NCBI GenBank assembly: GCA_030374765.1
Contig: JARGXX010000068.1
Span: forward strand, 1,550,001 to 1,614,000
DNA: 64,000 nucleotides
Direction: 5' to 3'
Source: Agarophyton chilense
Lineage: Eukaryota; Rhodophyta; Florideophyceae; Gracilariales; Gracilariaceae
Numbering within the stretch: the first letter of the stretch is position 1; the number at the start of each line of letters is the position of its first letter. The position numbers and the translations under genes are program-made. Below, piece after piece: positions 1 through 9,150 of the stretch. The notes under the pieces were generated by a model that made no database searches, was not told the origin of the DNA, and saw only the letters and a program-made list of their open reading frames with translations.

Positions 1-193
1 GTACTACAGGAAATGAAAACTGGTCAAGAGCATTTCAACATTCTAGAGAGCACTGTAAATTAAATTATCTGTGCAACAGTTTCATCGAGGCATCAATGTT
101 GCCTGATTTTTGGAAGGTGGCAATTGCCAACATGGTAATTGCCAGCCTAACATAACAACATGCTCAGGGCGAAGCTATGAAATAAATATATAC

Positions 194-1387
194 AGTGCGT
201 TTCAAAAACATATCCATTTACAAAAACTCCGCCAAAAAGACATTTCACATACTGTAGAGCACATTTATCAGCAAATAAAAACCACAAAGCCAATAACATT
301 GTTACAAAATTATATTCTTTATACAATCACTAGCTCAATTATGACTCGTGGCCCTATGACACGTTCTGAACAGCTGCAATTTATGGAATAAGTACTTCAA
401 GGTATGATTCCAACAGATATAGTGCGGAAACTCAAGCGCATCTCGAATACAATCAGCAACTTTATATAAAACCGGCTCATTATAAAACCAATCTTTCAAT
501 CGGCCGTCTTCGTTCAATATCTTCAGCATATAAGCGTAAAGTTAGCCAAAAACTATGCCTTAACACTTGATATTTCGAAAATTTTGTCAAATATCTAAAT
601 TTTATTCACCGTAACTTACTACATATTTTAGAACTAACGATCAAAATTTATTCAAGTACAAAAAAAGAGAAAAACTTTTTTTAAAAGATAATCAAAAGAA
701 AATTTTTGTAAAATGGTGTGATAAAAAGGCTTATCAAAAAAATTAATGGAATAATGTTACCTTTTCCGACGAGACAAATTTTAACCTTGACGTTGCAGAT
801 TGCAATTATTTTTATTAGAATGATCTACAAATAAAAAAACCGAATTTGTGACGATACATTCAGGAGGGCCATCAATATTGGTTCGGACTGAAATTTATAC
901 GAAAAAAGGAACAGGTATGGTTTTTGTCGAAAATACTTTAAACTCTGGTAAGAATACTGAGGTTCTAGAAAACTATCTTCTGACTTTTTCGAACTGTATG
1001 CACGGAGAATAATTCATTTTGCTGCAAGATAATGAACCTCTGTTAACGTCTTATTCTCTGAAACAGTGGTTGAATAATCTAACTATGTCGGGTATGGAAT
1101 AGCCTGCGCGCTCTTCTGACCTCAATCACCTATTGAATACATTTAAGGAATGTTGGGTTGAATGATGTATTGGCAAGTAAGCCAGTTTGATCCCGTTTTT
1201 GATTTAATAAATATATTAAAGATTGCTGGGTAAATATTGACAGTAATGTTATCAAATTTTCTATAGAATCAATGCAAAAGCATTGTATACGTTTTTTGCA
1301 GGCTTAAAGTACAAAAATAAACTTCTTAATTTGCGTTGGAATAAAAAAAAATACAATAAAGGTTATGTTTTTGGAAACGTATTTTTT
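194..1387 (+). mobile_element. Relic Tc1/mariner DNA transposon
   Basis: The left end reads TA then CAGTGCGTTTCAAAAACAT (193-212). The right end, read on the minus strand from about 1387, gives ACGTTTCCAAAAACAT followed by a similar tail, so degenerate terminal inverted repeats are still visible. Between them lies a decayed Tc1-type transposase on the plus strand. About 1.2 kb total length is normal for the family. The last bases of the right repeat have eroded into a T run. The 193 bp before it and the 49 bp after it (to the E1 insertion) show nothing I recognise. Confidence 0.75.
341..1320 (+). pseudogene. Tc1/mariner transposase relic (DDE, many stops)
   Basis: The N-terminal helix-turn-helix region begins at the ATG at 341 and runs to about 470, broken by a stop after 17 codons. 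The first catalytic Asp lies in VTFSDETNF near 750-780. The second lies in LLQDNEP near 1020, in the context the family usually writes as QQDNAP. The SPDLNP-type motif before the third acid survives as SSDLNH near 1118. Several stops and at least one frameshift make it non-functional. It is a different, much older lineage than the Tc1 copy at 52961-54526. Confidence 0.75.
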
Positions 1388-1436
1388 TTTAAGAATTATT
1401 CCAAACTGATTTTTTTAGATTTGCCGTAGCCAAAAC

Positions 1437-2298
1437 TGTAGGACAATGCCCCCAAGGGGGAAAACCTACGAAGACGTCCGGATCTTCCTCTCACGAGGTA
1501 ACCGGCGCGGTAGAACCCTCCCAGGGATCGGCGCGCAATGCCGGGTGTAAGCCGGAGCCGAACCGTCGCGACGGCGCAGGGAGGCTGAAAGAAGCCGAGA
1601 ATATCCGCTGGAGCGGTGCTTGCGTATCCTCTGAGGAGGCAAAACCCAGGAGAGTGGCGAGCACGACAGGTGTCAGTGCGAGCCGCAAGAGCGGGAATTG
1701 CCCAATGAAGGGGAGGAAATGGGAAGGAAAATGGGAACGGAGGCAAGAGGGCGAGGTTGACCACGAGTCGCAAGAGGAAACTCGGGAATAGCCGGCACTG
1801 CCGGGTGTAGCAAACCGTATACACGGGCGGAACCACGAAAGTGGGAATAGATACCCAACACACGAAGGCTGCTTGAACGTCCAAGGGGGTTGGGAAGCCG
1901 TGCACCACGGGAAATCCCTCCGTAAGGAGTTGTATATCCGCCCAGGCGGTTCGACCCGGAGCCAAGATCTGGAAGACCAAGATCACCCTTGTTGGGGAGA
2001 CTTTACTGGACCGGCGGACGCGAGGCCGGCGGTCTAAGTACTGTAGTCACAGTAGAATAGAATAAATAAAGTCTATTCTAAATAGCTAAATGTCCGTCTA
2101 ACAAAGGGGCCAATCTGGCGGCCACGTGTCGCGCGGACGCTGCGGCCACGTGTATGGCACCCGGTCCCGCCGGTGCATCACCGGCGTTCCGGCAACGCTG
2201 TGAAAACGGATTACTCCTACTCATAAGGAGGTTGCACGCCGGAGGCTCCCGAAAAAACTTAAGTCCCCAAAAACCTCCCTGGAGGACGTTGCTCTTCA
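1437..2298 (-). repeat. E1 3' LTR
   Basis: Direct repeat of 10702-11563, with ends TGTAGGACAATGCC and GTTGCTCTTCA on the plus strand. Read in the element's own direction it starts TGAAGAGCAACG. It carries the conserved TATA-like core at 1815-1830. On the minus strand a stretch of about 196 codons is open through most of the LTR, and the same is true of the other copy. I treat this as a GC-rich chance ORF because the promoter core lies inside it. Confidence 0.95.
1815..1830 (-). promoter_or_regulatory. LTR core promoter candidate, CCGCC..TGTATA motif
   Basis: On the minus strand the LTR reads CCGCCCGTGTATACGG. The same core recurs in the other E1 LTR (11080-11095) and in the diverged E1-type LTRs near 34558, 51031 and 60085, always about 290-390 bp before the LTR's far end. 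Conservation among otherwise diverged LTRs suggests a TATA box. This is an inference and no transcription start is known. Confidence 0.5.
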
Positions 2299-2313
2299 TA
2301 TCCCCCCCCTTAA
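2299..2313 (-). promoter_or_regulatory. E1 polypurine tract
   Basis: Immediately inside the 3' LTR, the minus strand reads CTTAAGGGGGGGATA and then the LTR begins. A purine run at this position primes plus-strand DNA synthesis in LTR elements. E3 has a similar tract ending GGGAGATA in the same place. Confidence 0.8.
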
Positions 2314-2345
2314 GACAGGGCGAACACCTCAAAGAGGGAGTCGGC

Positions 2346-4139
2346 ATGGCAGCTCGTCATGATAAGAGCGCGTCCGACACCGGGTCTCCGGAAACCAACA
2401 CACCTTCACCAAGAATCCCACGCACGCCCTCCGCCTCCGATTCCCACCACAGCACACCAACGCGCACCATGTCCAACCCCGACCGTCATAACACATCCGC
2501 GACTCCCGCCCTTGGCGGTTCCACCGGCTTCCGGTCCGCGCCCCACCCTGGGGATGTTACCAACCGAACTCCGGCCGTCAACCTCGCGTACGAAGACCGC
2601 CGTATTGGCGCCCGCTTTCGCGGACAGGCGGACCCACCGCAGTGGCCGACCTCCGACGCCCTTGTGGGTGCAAATCCGAGAACTCTGCATGGCTCGGCGA
2701 TGTTGCGGTATGCGCCTTGGTTTCACCCATTGGCTGTCCGCGACGAGAATTTGATCCAGTCCTACACCGATAATTCGGAGATGCTCCCGGGCGACCTGCC
2801 CGGCGTGGTGACCATGTCCTGAGATTGGCGTAATCGTATCGCCATCCCGGTACACCACATGCTCCGCCGACGCGGTGAATCCTCTGCGGAGGCTCAGGCC
2901 GCACTTCTGCGGATCGCGTATCTCAGGCACCATCGGGCGCCTTTCGAGTTCCCGATACCGCCAGAGGTCGAATTCGACGTCCACCTTTACCGCACTCGCG
3001 GGGAAATGTCGTACTGCGACCGTCTCAACGGATTGGAAACCCTCACCTGGAGGGGCACACCGATCGCTCGGCAAGAAGCCCTTTGCTGGGTACGACCGAT
3101 TCTTCGGGCAGAGTTTCGCTACCAACCGCGGCAGTCGCGCTCGAACTTCCTTCAGAACTTCATCCGCGATGAGCGGCGTTGGCGGGCCCGGACCGGGTAT
3201 TTCGTACCGTACCAGAACACGGAGATTGAGCGCATCGCGCCTGCTCACCGATGTGGTCGGTACGTCAGTCTCTCAGACTGGTGGTCCTCCTTGGAGGCGT
3301 GCTGGGGTTGCTTCATTGAGCTGCCCCCAGTCTTCACCTATGTAGGGTCGTCGTTCTTGAACGATCCCCAGTCGGGGTGGTGGTCCGTCGTGGTAAGCGA
3401 ATGGGCCGTCCGCACTGCGGCTTTTATCCTCGCTGAGGCGTACGGCCAATATCGATTGTGGTACGTGCCACCGCGTGTGCGGGCTGCGATCCGCCGTTTG
3501 GACATGCGCATCCCCCTCGGGGGCGAGGCGAACGAAGAAGAGATGCTGCGCCTCCTCGAATTTGTGGAGGGGGTCCAGTGGGATGAGGTCCCGCTGGAGA
3601 ACTCCCAACGCATTCAACCGCGTCGCGGGTCTGGCCCCGGACTCGGGAGGAATACCGCGCTAGCGGGGGATTTCATCTACTTCGACCCCTGGGATTACCA
3701 CAAGATCAGCCGCGAGGAAGCGGAAGCCAACCGGCATGCGCCGCGTGAAGTCCCGGCCGACCACCCGCGAGGGTATGTCGACTCGAGCGACTATTACCGC
3801 GACTATGCGGATGGTGACCCGATGGTCGACAACGAACCGGAGGATCCGGGTTACGTTCCGATGGAGGGTGACGAGTCCGGCGAGGCCGGTGAAGAGTCCG
3901 TTGAATACGATGGTGCGGCTCCATCCGGGGCTGCTGATGCCGTGCGAACGGATTCCTATCCGACTCCATCGGTGGCGGGCCCGCCCGCAACTGCCGCTGG
4001 CGCGGAGCGGGGCGAGGTCATCGCGCGCTTCCTTCGGGAGGTGGGGCTTCGCCCTTCCGAGATCTCGGGTGATGTGGCCGCCATGCGGGATGCCTTAGCC
4101 AACCGCCTGGGCGGGGGTCCACCTCGTGCGGAGGAATGA
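2346..4139 (+). CDS. E1 antisense ORF (unknown protein family), one in-frame TGA
   Basis: A reading frame runs opposite to gag-pol from ATG 2346 (or ATG 2469, context ACCATG) to the stop at 4139. A single TGA at 2820-2822 interrupts it, and the frame continues unchanged on both sides. Without that stop the product would be about 597 residues: a proline/serine-rich N-terminus, a central Trp/Arg-rich part, an acidic Tyr/Asp-rich stretch, and a short helical C-terminal segment. I recognise no domain. The segment APFEFPIPPEVEF matches TPFRYFIPPIYPS in E2's antisense ORF, and EEEMLRLLEFVEGVQWDE resembles EKTEALLEHVLQVEWGKT in E3's. The TGA aligns with an Arg in E2, so a CGA to TGA change is likely. 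The start lies only 48 bp from the LTR edge, so antisense transcription from the LTR is plausible. It converges with the chromodomain ORF. Confidence 0.65.
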
Positions 4140-4471
4140 CCGGAGCTTCCGGTAGAATGTAGGGCGGCGCCACTAGGGCGCCCTTGCCAGTAGTGAGAAA
4201 TAAAAGAAGTGGGTCGCCTTTCCGACGCCCTTTCCCAAGTCCGCTTCTTTCTTTCCGGGGTACCGGCCTTCTACCGGGGTTCCGGCGTTGCAGGGAACCA
4301 GCCTAGCTGGGAGTTCCGTGTTTAACGGTAGGCGCTTCGCGCGCGGACCAGGTAACTGGCACGACCACCAACGACGTTGGGATAGAGTGAGCGGTTGCTT
4401 CCTTCCCCGCGTTGAGGCATGGACGGAGATGGCGCGTGGCGCCATCAGCCATTCCATTCCGTGTTCACGGT
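4140..4471. other. Spacer between convergent ORFs in E1
   Basis: This 332-bp gap separates the end of the antisense ORF from the end of the chromodomain ORF. It holds several short GC-rich stems such as CCGGAGCTTCCGG near 4140. I see no coding evidence in it. It could hold transcript 3' ends for both strands. Confidence 0.5.
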
Positions 4472-5779
4472 TTATCCCTCTTGGGCGTTTACCAGCGTGG
4501 CTGGGAGTGCGGTCCCCGCAAGGCGGTGGTATCGCATTACCGCGGAGCGCGGGAGGTGCTCGATGGGCTCCGGGGTGTCCCACTCCGGCCCGTATCCGTA
4601 CCAGCGGGCCCGGTACTGGAGCACCCCGTGCTCATCGTAGCTATGTCCGACGATTCGGTCGAGGACGTACTCCTGCACGTAAACTTGCCGGCCTTGCCGG
4701 GTGGTGGTGGCCCGAGCCTCAGCGCCGCGTGGTGCTGGGCTCGTCGTCGCCTGTTCCGGGTCACCCGGTTTGTCATTCCGCTCTGCGGTTGTTGCCGGGT
4801 TGCCGGGGCTGCCGTACCGCTTCGCGGAAGTTGCCGGCGCGGCCGGGTTGTGTTTCCGCTGGGCGGTAGGGGCTTCCCTGAAGTCCGCCCTTACCGCGAG
4901 TTTGCGGGGGTCCTTCCGTCTTGGTGACGGTTCGCCGGAGGCCTCCGCTTGATTTGCGGCATGCAGAGTTCCCATTGGTGGGCAGTTTCCGCTGTGCGGT
5001 GCGCCATGGGTGGTGAGTGGGTCACCGTCCCGGCGATCCGCCTCCGCGGGGTGGCTGTCAGCCAATGACCGGGATGCCGGGTGCCCAATGGTCCGATCTC
5101 CCGCCCGGGTCACGTGACCTTGAGGACGGGTGGTCGGGCCGTTGCGGACGGTTGGCTTCGATTGTTCGGCAAGGGAGGCCGTTTTCGACTTGTCGTCGCG
5201 CCCCTTTTCCCCCATGGGGTTCGTACCGTTCTCAACGGAGTGGCTCGCTAGACCTGCTTGCGCAGCGCCCGCTGGAGTACCGGTATCGACCAAAACGCTC
5301 GGTGTGCGACCGCGAATGTGCGGGGAGCCCTTAGTTGCTTCCACGCGATGCGGAGCGTCCGTAGGGTCTCGCTTCCCGGCTTCGGGTCTTCGAGCGCCTC
5401 GGTTCCCCTTGCGGGGTTGCGTGGCGGTCGGATTGACCGCCGCGTCCCGCGCGAGCGGAGTAACGTCCGGCGACGATGCCAGTTGCCTGCTCGTGGGCCT
5501 TGCCCGGGGTGTCCGGTTAATCTTCCGTTGCGACGGCGATGCTTTCGCGATTGAGCGGGTCCCCTCCCCCTCCTTAGACGGAGCGAGGGGTGATGGTGGG
5601 CTAACCGCATGGCGGGTATAAATACCGCTGCGCGGCGCCCGTAAGGGTAGCTGGCCGCGAGGGCCAGGTGTTTCCGGCATTGCCGGTGGTTCCGATAAAG
5701 TCGGTATATCGGAGAGACCCTGTGAGGGGTGCGGTACCACGGCGGGGCTTCTAAGCCATGGTGCCACGGGTACGGGTGT
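4472..5779 (-). CDS. E1 pol tail: basic low-complexity chain plus C-terminal chromodomain
   Basis: This frame is continuous with pol: one TAA (5780-5782) ends the RNase H ORF and the same frame stays open to 4472. The first in-frame alternative start is GTG at 5767 and there is no early ATG. About 360 residues are Pro/Arg/Ala/Thr-rich with no recognisable fold. The last 70 residues form a chromodomain, from EYVLDRIVGH through YRARWYGYGPEWDTPEP. In chromoviruses this module sits at the integrase C-terminus and directs insertion to chromatin marks. Here no HHCC finger and no DDE core precede it. The ORF may be reached by stop readthrough or from its own message, or it may be a remnant. Confidence 0.75.
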   Translation of the reverse strand, partial: TPVPVAPWLRSPAVVPHPSQGLSDIPTLSEPPAMPETPGPRGQLPLRAPRSGIYTRHAVSPPSPLAPSKEGEGTRSIAKASPSQRKINRTPRARPTSRQLASSPDVTPLARDAAVNPTATQPRKGNRGARRPEAGKRDPTDAPHRVEATKGSPHIRGRTPSVLVDTGTPAGAAQAGLASHSVENGTNPMGEKGRDDKSKTASLAEQSKPTVRNGPTTRPQGHVTRAGDRTIGHPASRSLADSHPAEADRRDGDPLTTHGAPHSGNCPPMGTLHAANQAEASGEPSPRRKDPRKLAVRADFREAPTAQRKHNPAAPATSAKRYGSPGNPATTAERNDKPGDPEQATTSPAPRGAEARATTTRQGRQVYVQEYVLDRIVGHSYDEHGVLQYRARWYGYGPEWDTPEPIEHLPRSAVMRYHRLAGTALPATLVNAQEG

Positions 5780-8473
5780 TTAATTCTCGCGCGCTGCGAG
5801 TAGCTCATCCATTTCCATGGTGTCTTCCCCGGTTTCGGGCCAATCCGACTCCGTCGGTGTTTCCCCTTCCAAGGTAAAGCACGGGATCTCGTCGACCTTC
5901 GGGTCGGCAAGTGCTTCACCTATCGTAGGTAATCGAGAGAGGGCGTCTGCTTGGGTGTTCTGGACACCCTTTTTGTAGACGACCTCGAAGTCGAATTCCG
6001 CTAAGCGGAGGCGCCAGCGCATTAAGCGGCCAGAAGGATCTGCGATGTTCAGCAGCCACCTCAACGAGGCATGGTCCGTGTACACGGTGAAATGAACGCC
6101 CATGAGGTATGGGCGCAGAGTGGATAGCGCCCAGACCACTGCGAGGCACTCCTTCACGGAGAACGAGTAGTTGCGCTCGTGGACGTTCAGCGTGCGGGAC
6201 CAATAGCCAATTGGTTTGCGTTCCCCCTCGGGGGTGGTTTGGAACAGTGCGCAGCCCACCTGGTGGTCGCTGGCGTCGGTGTCGATGGAGTATGGAAGCC
6301 CAGGTTTGGGCAAGGATAGGATGGGAGCTGTCGTAACTGCCTTAATCAAGGAGCGAAAAGATTCCAACTGATCGGTGGTAAATGGCGCAAGCTTCGGTGG
6401 CTGGCCCTTCCGCAGTAGCGCGTTTAGCGGAGCGGCGATATTGGAGAACCTCGGTATAAACCGTCGATAGACGTTGACCAGACCTAAAAAGGATCGGAGC
6501 TCCGTTTGAGTACGGGGCTCCTTCGCCTCACAGAGGGACTTGATACGAACTTGTTCGATCATTAACCGTCCTGGACGGATGACGTCCCCGAGATACTTCA
6601 CCGTGTCGGGGAAGAACTCGCACTTCCTCAACTTGAGGGTTATTCCTGCGTCTCGCAGTACGGTCATCACGTCCCGCACATGGGTCAGGTGATCGTCCAG
6701 GTTTCTGGAAAAGACAATGATGTCGTCCAAGTAGACAAGGCACGTGCGCCACTTGAAACGCGACATCAGTATGTCTATTGCCCTTTGAAAGGTGGCCGGT
6801 GCATTGGTTAAACCAAACGGCATCCGCTTGAAGCGGTAGGAACCCGAGTGGCAAACAAACGCGGTTTTGTCTCGGTCCTCTTCCCGGACTGGGACTTGCA
6901 AGTAGCCCCAGTTAGCATCCAGAGCCGTAAACACGGTAGCGTCCCCGAGCGAGTCTATACACTCGTCCATGCGCGGAATCGGGTAGGTGTCCCTCACGGT
7001 GACGACATTGAGGCGGCGGTAGTCAACGCAAAACCGCCACGTGCCGTCAGCCTTGAGGGCCAGCACCACCGGTGAAGCCCAAGGAGATTGGGCGGGCTCG
7101 ATGACTCCAGCACGGAGCATCTTATCCACCTGAAATTCTTCCTCCTCCCGAGCTTTCGGTCCCGCCCTGTAAGGGGGTTGTGCAACCGGACGTGCGTCCG
7201 GTAGCAGGTCTATCCGATGTTCGGTTGTATTGATCTCACCCAGTGAGCCGTCCCACATTGTGGTTAACTCGCGTAGCATTCCGCGTAAGCGGTCCCGGTG
7301 TGAGACCGGTACATGACTCAGGTCCAGGTCCTCGAGGGCCTTGATCGGGTCTATCTTATCGTAGCTCGTAGGCTGTGCCCTGGTGTCAGGTGTGGGAACC
7401 GGCGAGGTCGGAAATGCATCCGTCTTGACGGTTTTATCGAGCGCCAACTGCTGTGCCTCCCCGGGGGTTTCTGCACCGGATACCGGGAGACCATCCTCGG
7501 TAGAGGGAGTTATTCCGAGTACTTCGGCAGCCGTCACCTTTGTAGGGAGCATCGCGAGCGGGTGCGGCGTCACAGACCCAATGACTTGGTTCTTTGACAG
7601 CGTCTGGGGAGCCTTTCCCAGATTGGCAACCAGCACCCTGAAAGGGGAATTCGGCGTGACTTGCACGATTCCGTTCGCAACGGTTAACTGAAATTTCTCG
7701 TACAACGAGGGCAAGGGCTGAACAACCCGAAGACCTTGTTGACGGGAATTGACTGAAACCATAACCTGGCTCTCCGGGGGTATGGTTACTGACGAGGCAA
7801 CGCGTAGCTTCGTAGAATCCCGGTTCGCCGGTGTGGGTTTCTGCGCAGCAGGTAGAGAAACGTGTTTCCTCGATGCCCGCTTCAGCGGTTGACGAACAAT
7901 GGGGACGGTCGATCCGTCCTCAAGTTCCACCTGCTTAAGACGTGGGCGGATGGCGTCGACAAACCTGTCGCAGTAGTCACATCCCAGTATAACTGGCGCG
8001 GCCAGCGAGCGGCACACAATAAAAGTTAGTTTAACCACCATCCGCCCTAGCCTGACGACCAGGTCGATCACACCAGCCGTTTTCAACGGGTTGTTATTGG
8101 CGTCCGACACGTCGGGTACCGTTTCAGAACGGATGAGTGACCGCAATGGCGGGGGTAAAACCGATTCCACAATAAAGTTCGGCCCAGCACCTGTATCCAG
8201 GACAGTGAGATGTCTCACCATAAACTGCGTGTGCAGACCAAGGTCAGCGTAAACCTTGTAGTTACGCTTGGCCAATACCAAGACTCTATCCGGGATCCGG
8301 TTATTTCTAATCCGTAGCCACGGTCGACGCAAAACACCGAGGTGTTTAGAGTCCGCGTCTGCAGTGTCCTTCCTTGTCAGGATTTTCACCGGGGAGCGAG
8401 GCATCGGCGCCTCGGGCGTCGTCAGCCTCAACTCTGAGGACGCCTCTCCCGAAGGGGAGACTCCCTCTATTCT
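5780..8473 (-). CDS. pol: E1 Pol: protease, reverse transcriptase, RNase H
   Basis: The ORF has no ATG near its start and is open upstream into the preceding frame, so entry by -1 frameshift at 8473-8479 is likely. Numbering from TTG at 8431: aspartic protease motif DTGAG at 79-83; RT from about 400 with PIPRMDE, ALDANWGY (Asp 505), MPFGLTNAPATFQR and YLDD at 567-570; tether; RNase H with DTDASD (Asp 718), KECLAV (Glu 761), YTDHASL (Asp 786) and QADALSR (Asp 829). It ends about 55 residues past RNase H at TAA. All catalytic residues I expect for these three enzymes are present. Integrase, which normally follows, is absent. The E5 relic aligns over the same span and continues into an integrase. 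Confidence 0.93.
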   Translation of the reverse strand, partial: RIEGVSPSGEASSELRLTTPEAPMPRSPVKILTRKDTADADSKHLGVLRRPWLRIRNNRIPDRVLVLAKRNYKVYADLGLHTQFMVRHLTVLDTGAGPNFIVESVLPPPLRSLIRSETVPDVSDANNNPLKTAGVIDLVVRLGRMVVKLTFIVCRSLAAPVILGCDYCDRFVDAIRPRLKQVELEDGSTVPIVRQPLKRASRKHVSLPAAQKPTPANRDSTKLRVASSVTIPPESQVMVSVNSRQQGLRVVQPLPSLYEKFQLTVANGIVQVTPNSPFRVLVANLGKAPQTLSKNQVIGSVTPHPLAMLPTKVTAAEVLGITPSTEDGLPVSGAETPGEAQQLALDKTVKTDAFPTSPVPTPDTRAQPTSYDKIDPIKALEDLDLSHVPVSHRDRLRGMLRELTTMWDGSLGEINTTEHRIDLLPDARPVAQPPYRAGPKAREEEEFQVDKMLRAGVIEPAQSPWASPVVLALKADGTWRFCVDYRRLNVVTVRDTYPIPRMDECIDSLGDATVFTALDANWGYLQVPVREEDRDKTAFVCHSGSYRFKRMPFGLTNAPATFQRAIDILMSRFKWRTCLVYLDDIIVFSRNLDDHLTHVRDVMTVLRDAGITLKLRKCEFFPDTVKYLGDVIRPGRLMIEQVRIKSLCEAKEPRTQTELRSFLGLVNVYRRFIPRFSNIAAPLNALLRKGQPPKLAPFTTDQLESFRSLIKAVTTAPILSLPKPGLPYSIDTDASDHQVGCALFQTTPEGERKPIGYWSRTLNVHERNYSFSVKECLAVVWALSTLRPYLMGVHFTVYTDHASLRWLLNIADPSGRLMRWRLRLAEFDFEVVYKKGVQNTQADALSRLPTIGEALADPKVDEIPCFTLEGETPTESDWPETGEDTMEMDELLAAREN

Positions 8474-9147
8474 TTTCCCTGTACAGGGTCCTGGTCGGGC
8501 GAAGGCCCGACTTCCTCGGCAACGAGTGCATGATTCCGTTGCACGATAGCTACCGCAGGAGCAGGTTGAGATCCACCAGCGTGGTTTGGCGCTGGTGCGG
8601 CGCGTGCCGGCTGAGCTGGTTTGTACCGAGAATTCGGAGTGTGAGCCAATGCGTTGGGGAAGTCCGTCTTCGCGCGGAGATATGACGTGAGTGGCACGGA
8701 GCCCTTCTCTTGCGGGGAGAGGGCTTCGTAATTATCCACCACTCGCGCCATATCGCGTAGCGATAAAAGGCATTGCGGGGAGGTGTGCCCGCGCTCGTAG
8801 CACAAGTGGCACACCAACGTCACTCCCGCGTTTCGCGGTACGGCATTCCGATTATCTGTGTATCTTCCGGGTTCCCGGTTTCCAACCCATCCAGAGCGCT
8901 GAATTCGTGTCATTTCGTTCGAGTACGGCATACGGGGGGCCGGAGTGCGGCGGTCATAAAGATAAAAGACCTGCCCGTTCTCCGTGTCCCTGGCGGTTGA
9001 GTCAACCGAGCCATCCGTCGTAGACGGTAATTCCGTTGTCGGAATAGATAAACCATCGTGATGGATGACATTCATATTGTCACAACCCTGTTTGGGGATG
9101 CCATCCGTCGCAAATGACGGTGAAGAAGAGTCCGACTCAAGCAGCAA
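8467..9147 (-). CDS. E1 nucleocapsid-like ORF with CCHC zinc knuckle
   Basis: A 226-residue frame lies directly downstream of gag and in the same frame, separated only by the TAA at 9151-9153. It begins without an ATG (TTG at 9147). The motif CHLCYERGHTSPQC is a CX2CX4HX4C zinc knuckle, which in gypsy elements binds the genomic RNA and lies at the end of Gag. The C-terminal third is Pro/Ala-rich. It is either made by readthrough of the gag stop, or the stop is a recent mutation in a formerly continuous gag. It ends one codon after the slippery heptamer leading into pol. Confidence 0.85.
   Translation of the reverse strand: MLLESDSSSPSFATDGIPKQGCDNMNVIHHDGLSIPTTELPSTTDGSVDSTARDTENGQVFYLYDRRTPAPRMPYSNEMTRIQRSGWVGNREPGRYTDNRNAVPRNAGVTLVCHLCYERGHTSPQCLLSLRDMARVVDNYEALSPQEKGSVPLTSYLRAKTDFPNALAHTPNSRYKPAQPARAAPAPNHAGGSQPAPAVAIVQRNHALVAEEVGPSPDQDPVQGKE
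8473..8479 (-). promoter_or_regulatory. -1 ribosomal frameshift heptamer G GGA AAA
   Basis: In the zinc-knuckle frame the codons read CAG GGA AAA GAA TAG. The heptamer GGGAAAA fits the X XXY YYZ rule, and slipping back one base gives GGG AAA AGA ATA, which is exactly the pol frame. The stop of the upstream ORF (8467-8469) comes one codon later. Pol has no ATG near this junction. Both facts support programmed frameshifting. A downstream stem or pseudoknot was not modelled. Confidence 0.7.
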
Positions 9148-9150
9148 TGC

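Noticed and set aside
1396..1986. 196-codon minus-strand ORF through the E1 LTR, repeated at 10655-11251
   Set aside because: It spans the TATA-like core and LTR control region, has no family resemblance, and is open mainly because the LTR is GC-rich. Both copies are one repeat, so its presence twice is not independent support.
2406..3248. 280-codon minus-strand ORF under the E1 antisense gene
   Set aside because: Mirror frame of the plus-strand ORF, with Arg/Gly-rich composition and no matches to E2 or E3. The plus frame is the one with homologues.
4288..5621. Several plus-strand ORFs of 100-190 codons opposite the chromodomain ORF
   Set aside because: Shadows of the repetitive GC-rich linker; only the minus frame carries a domain.
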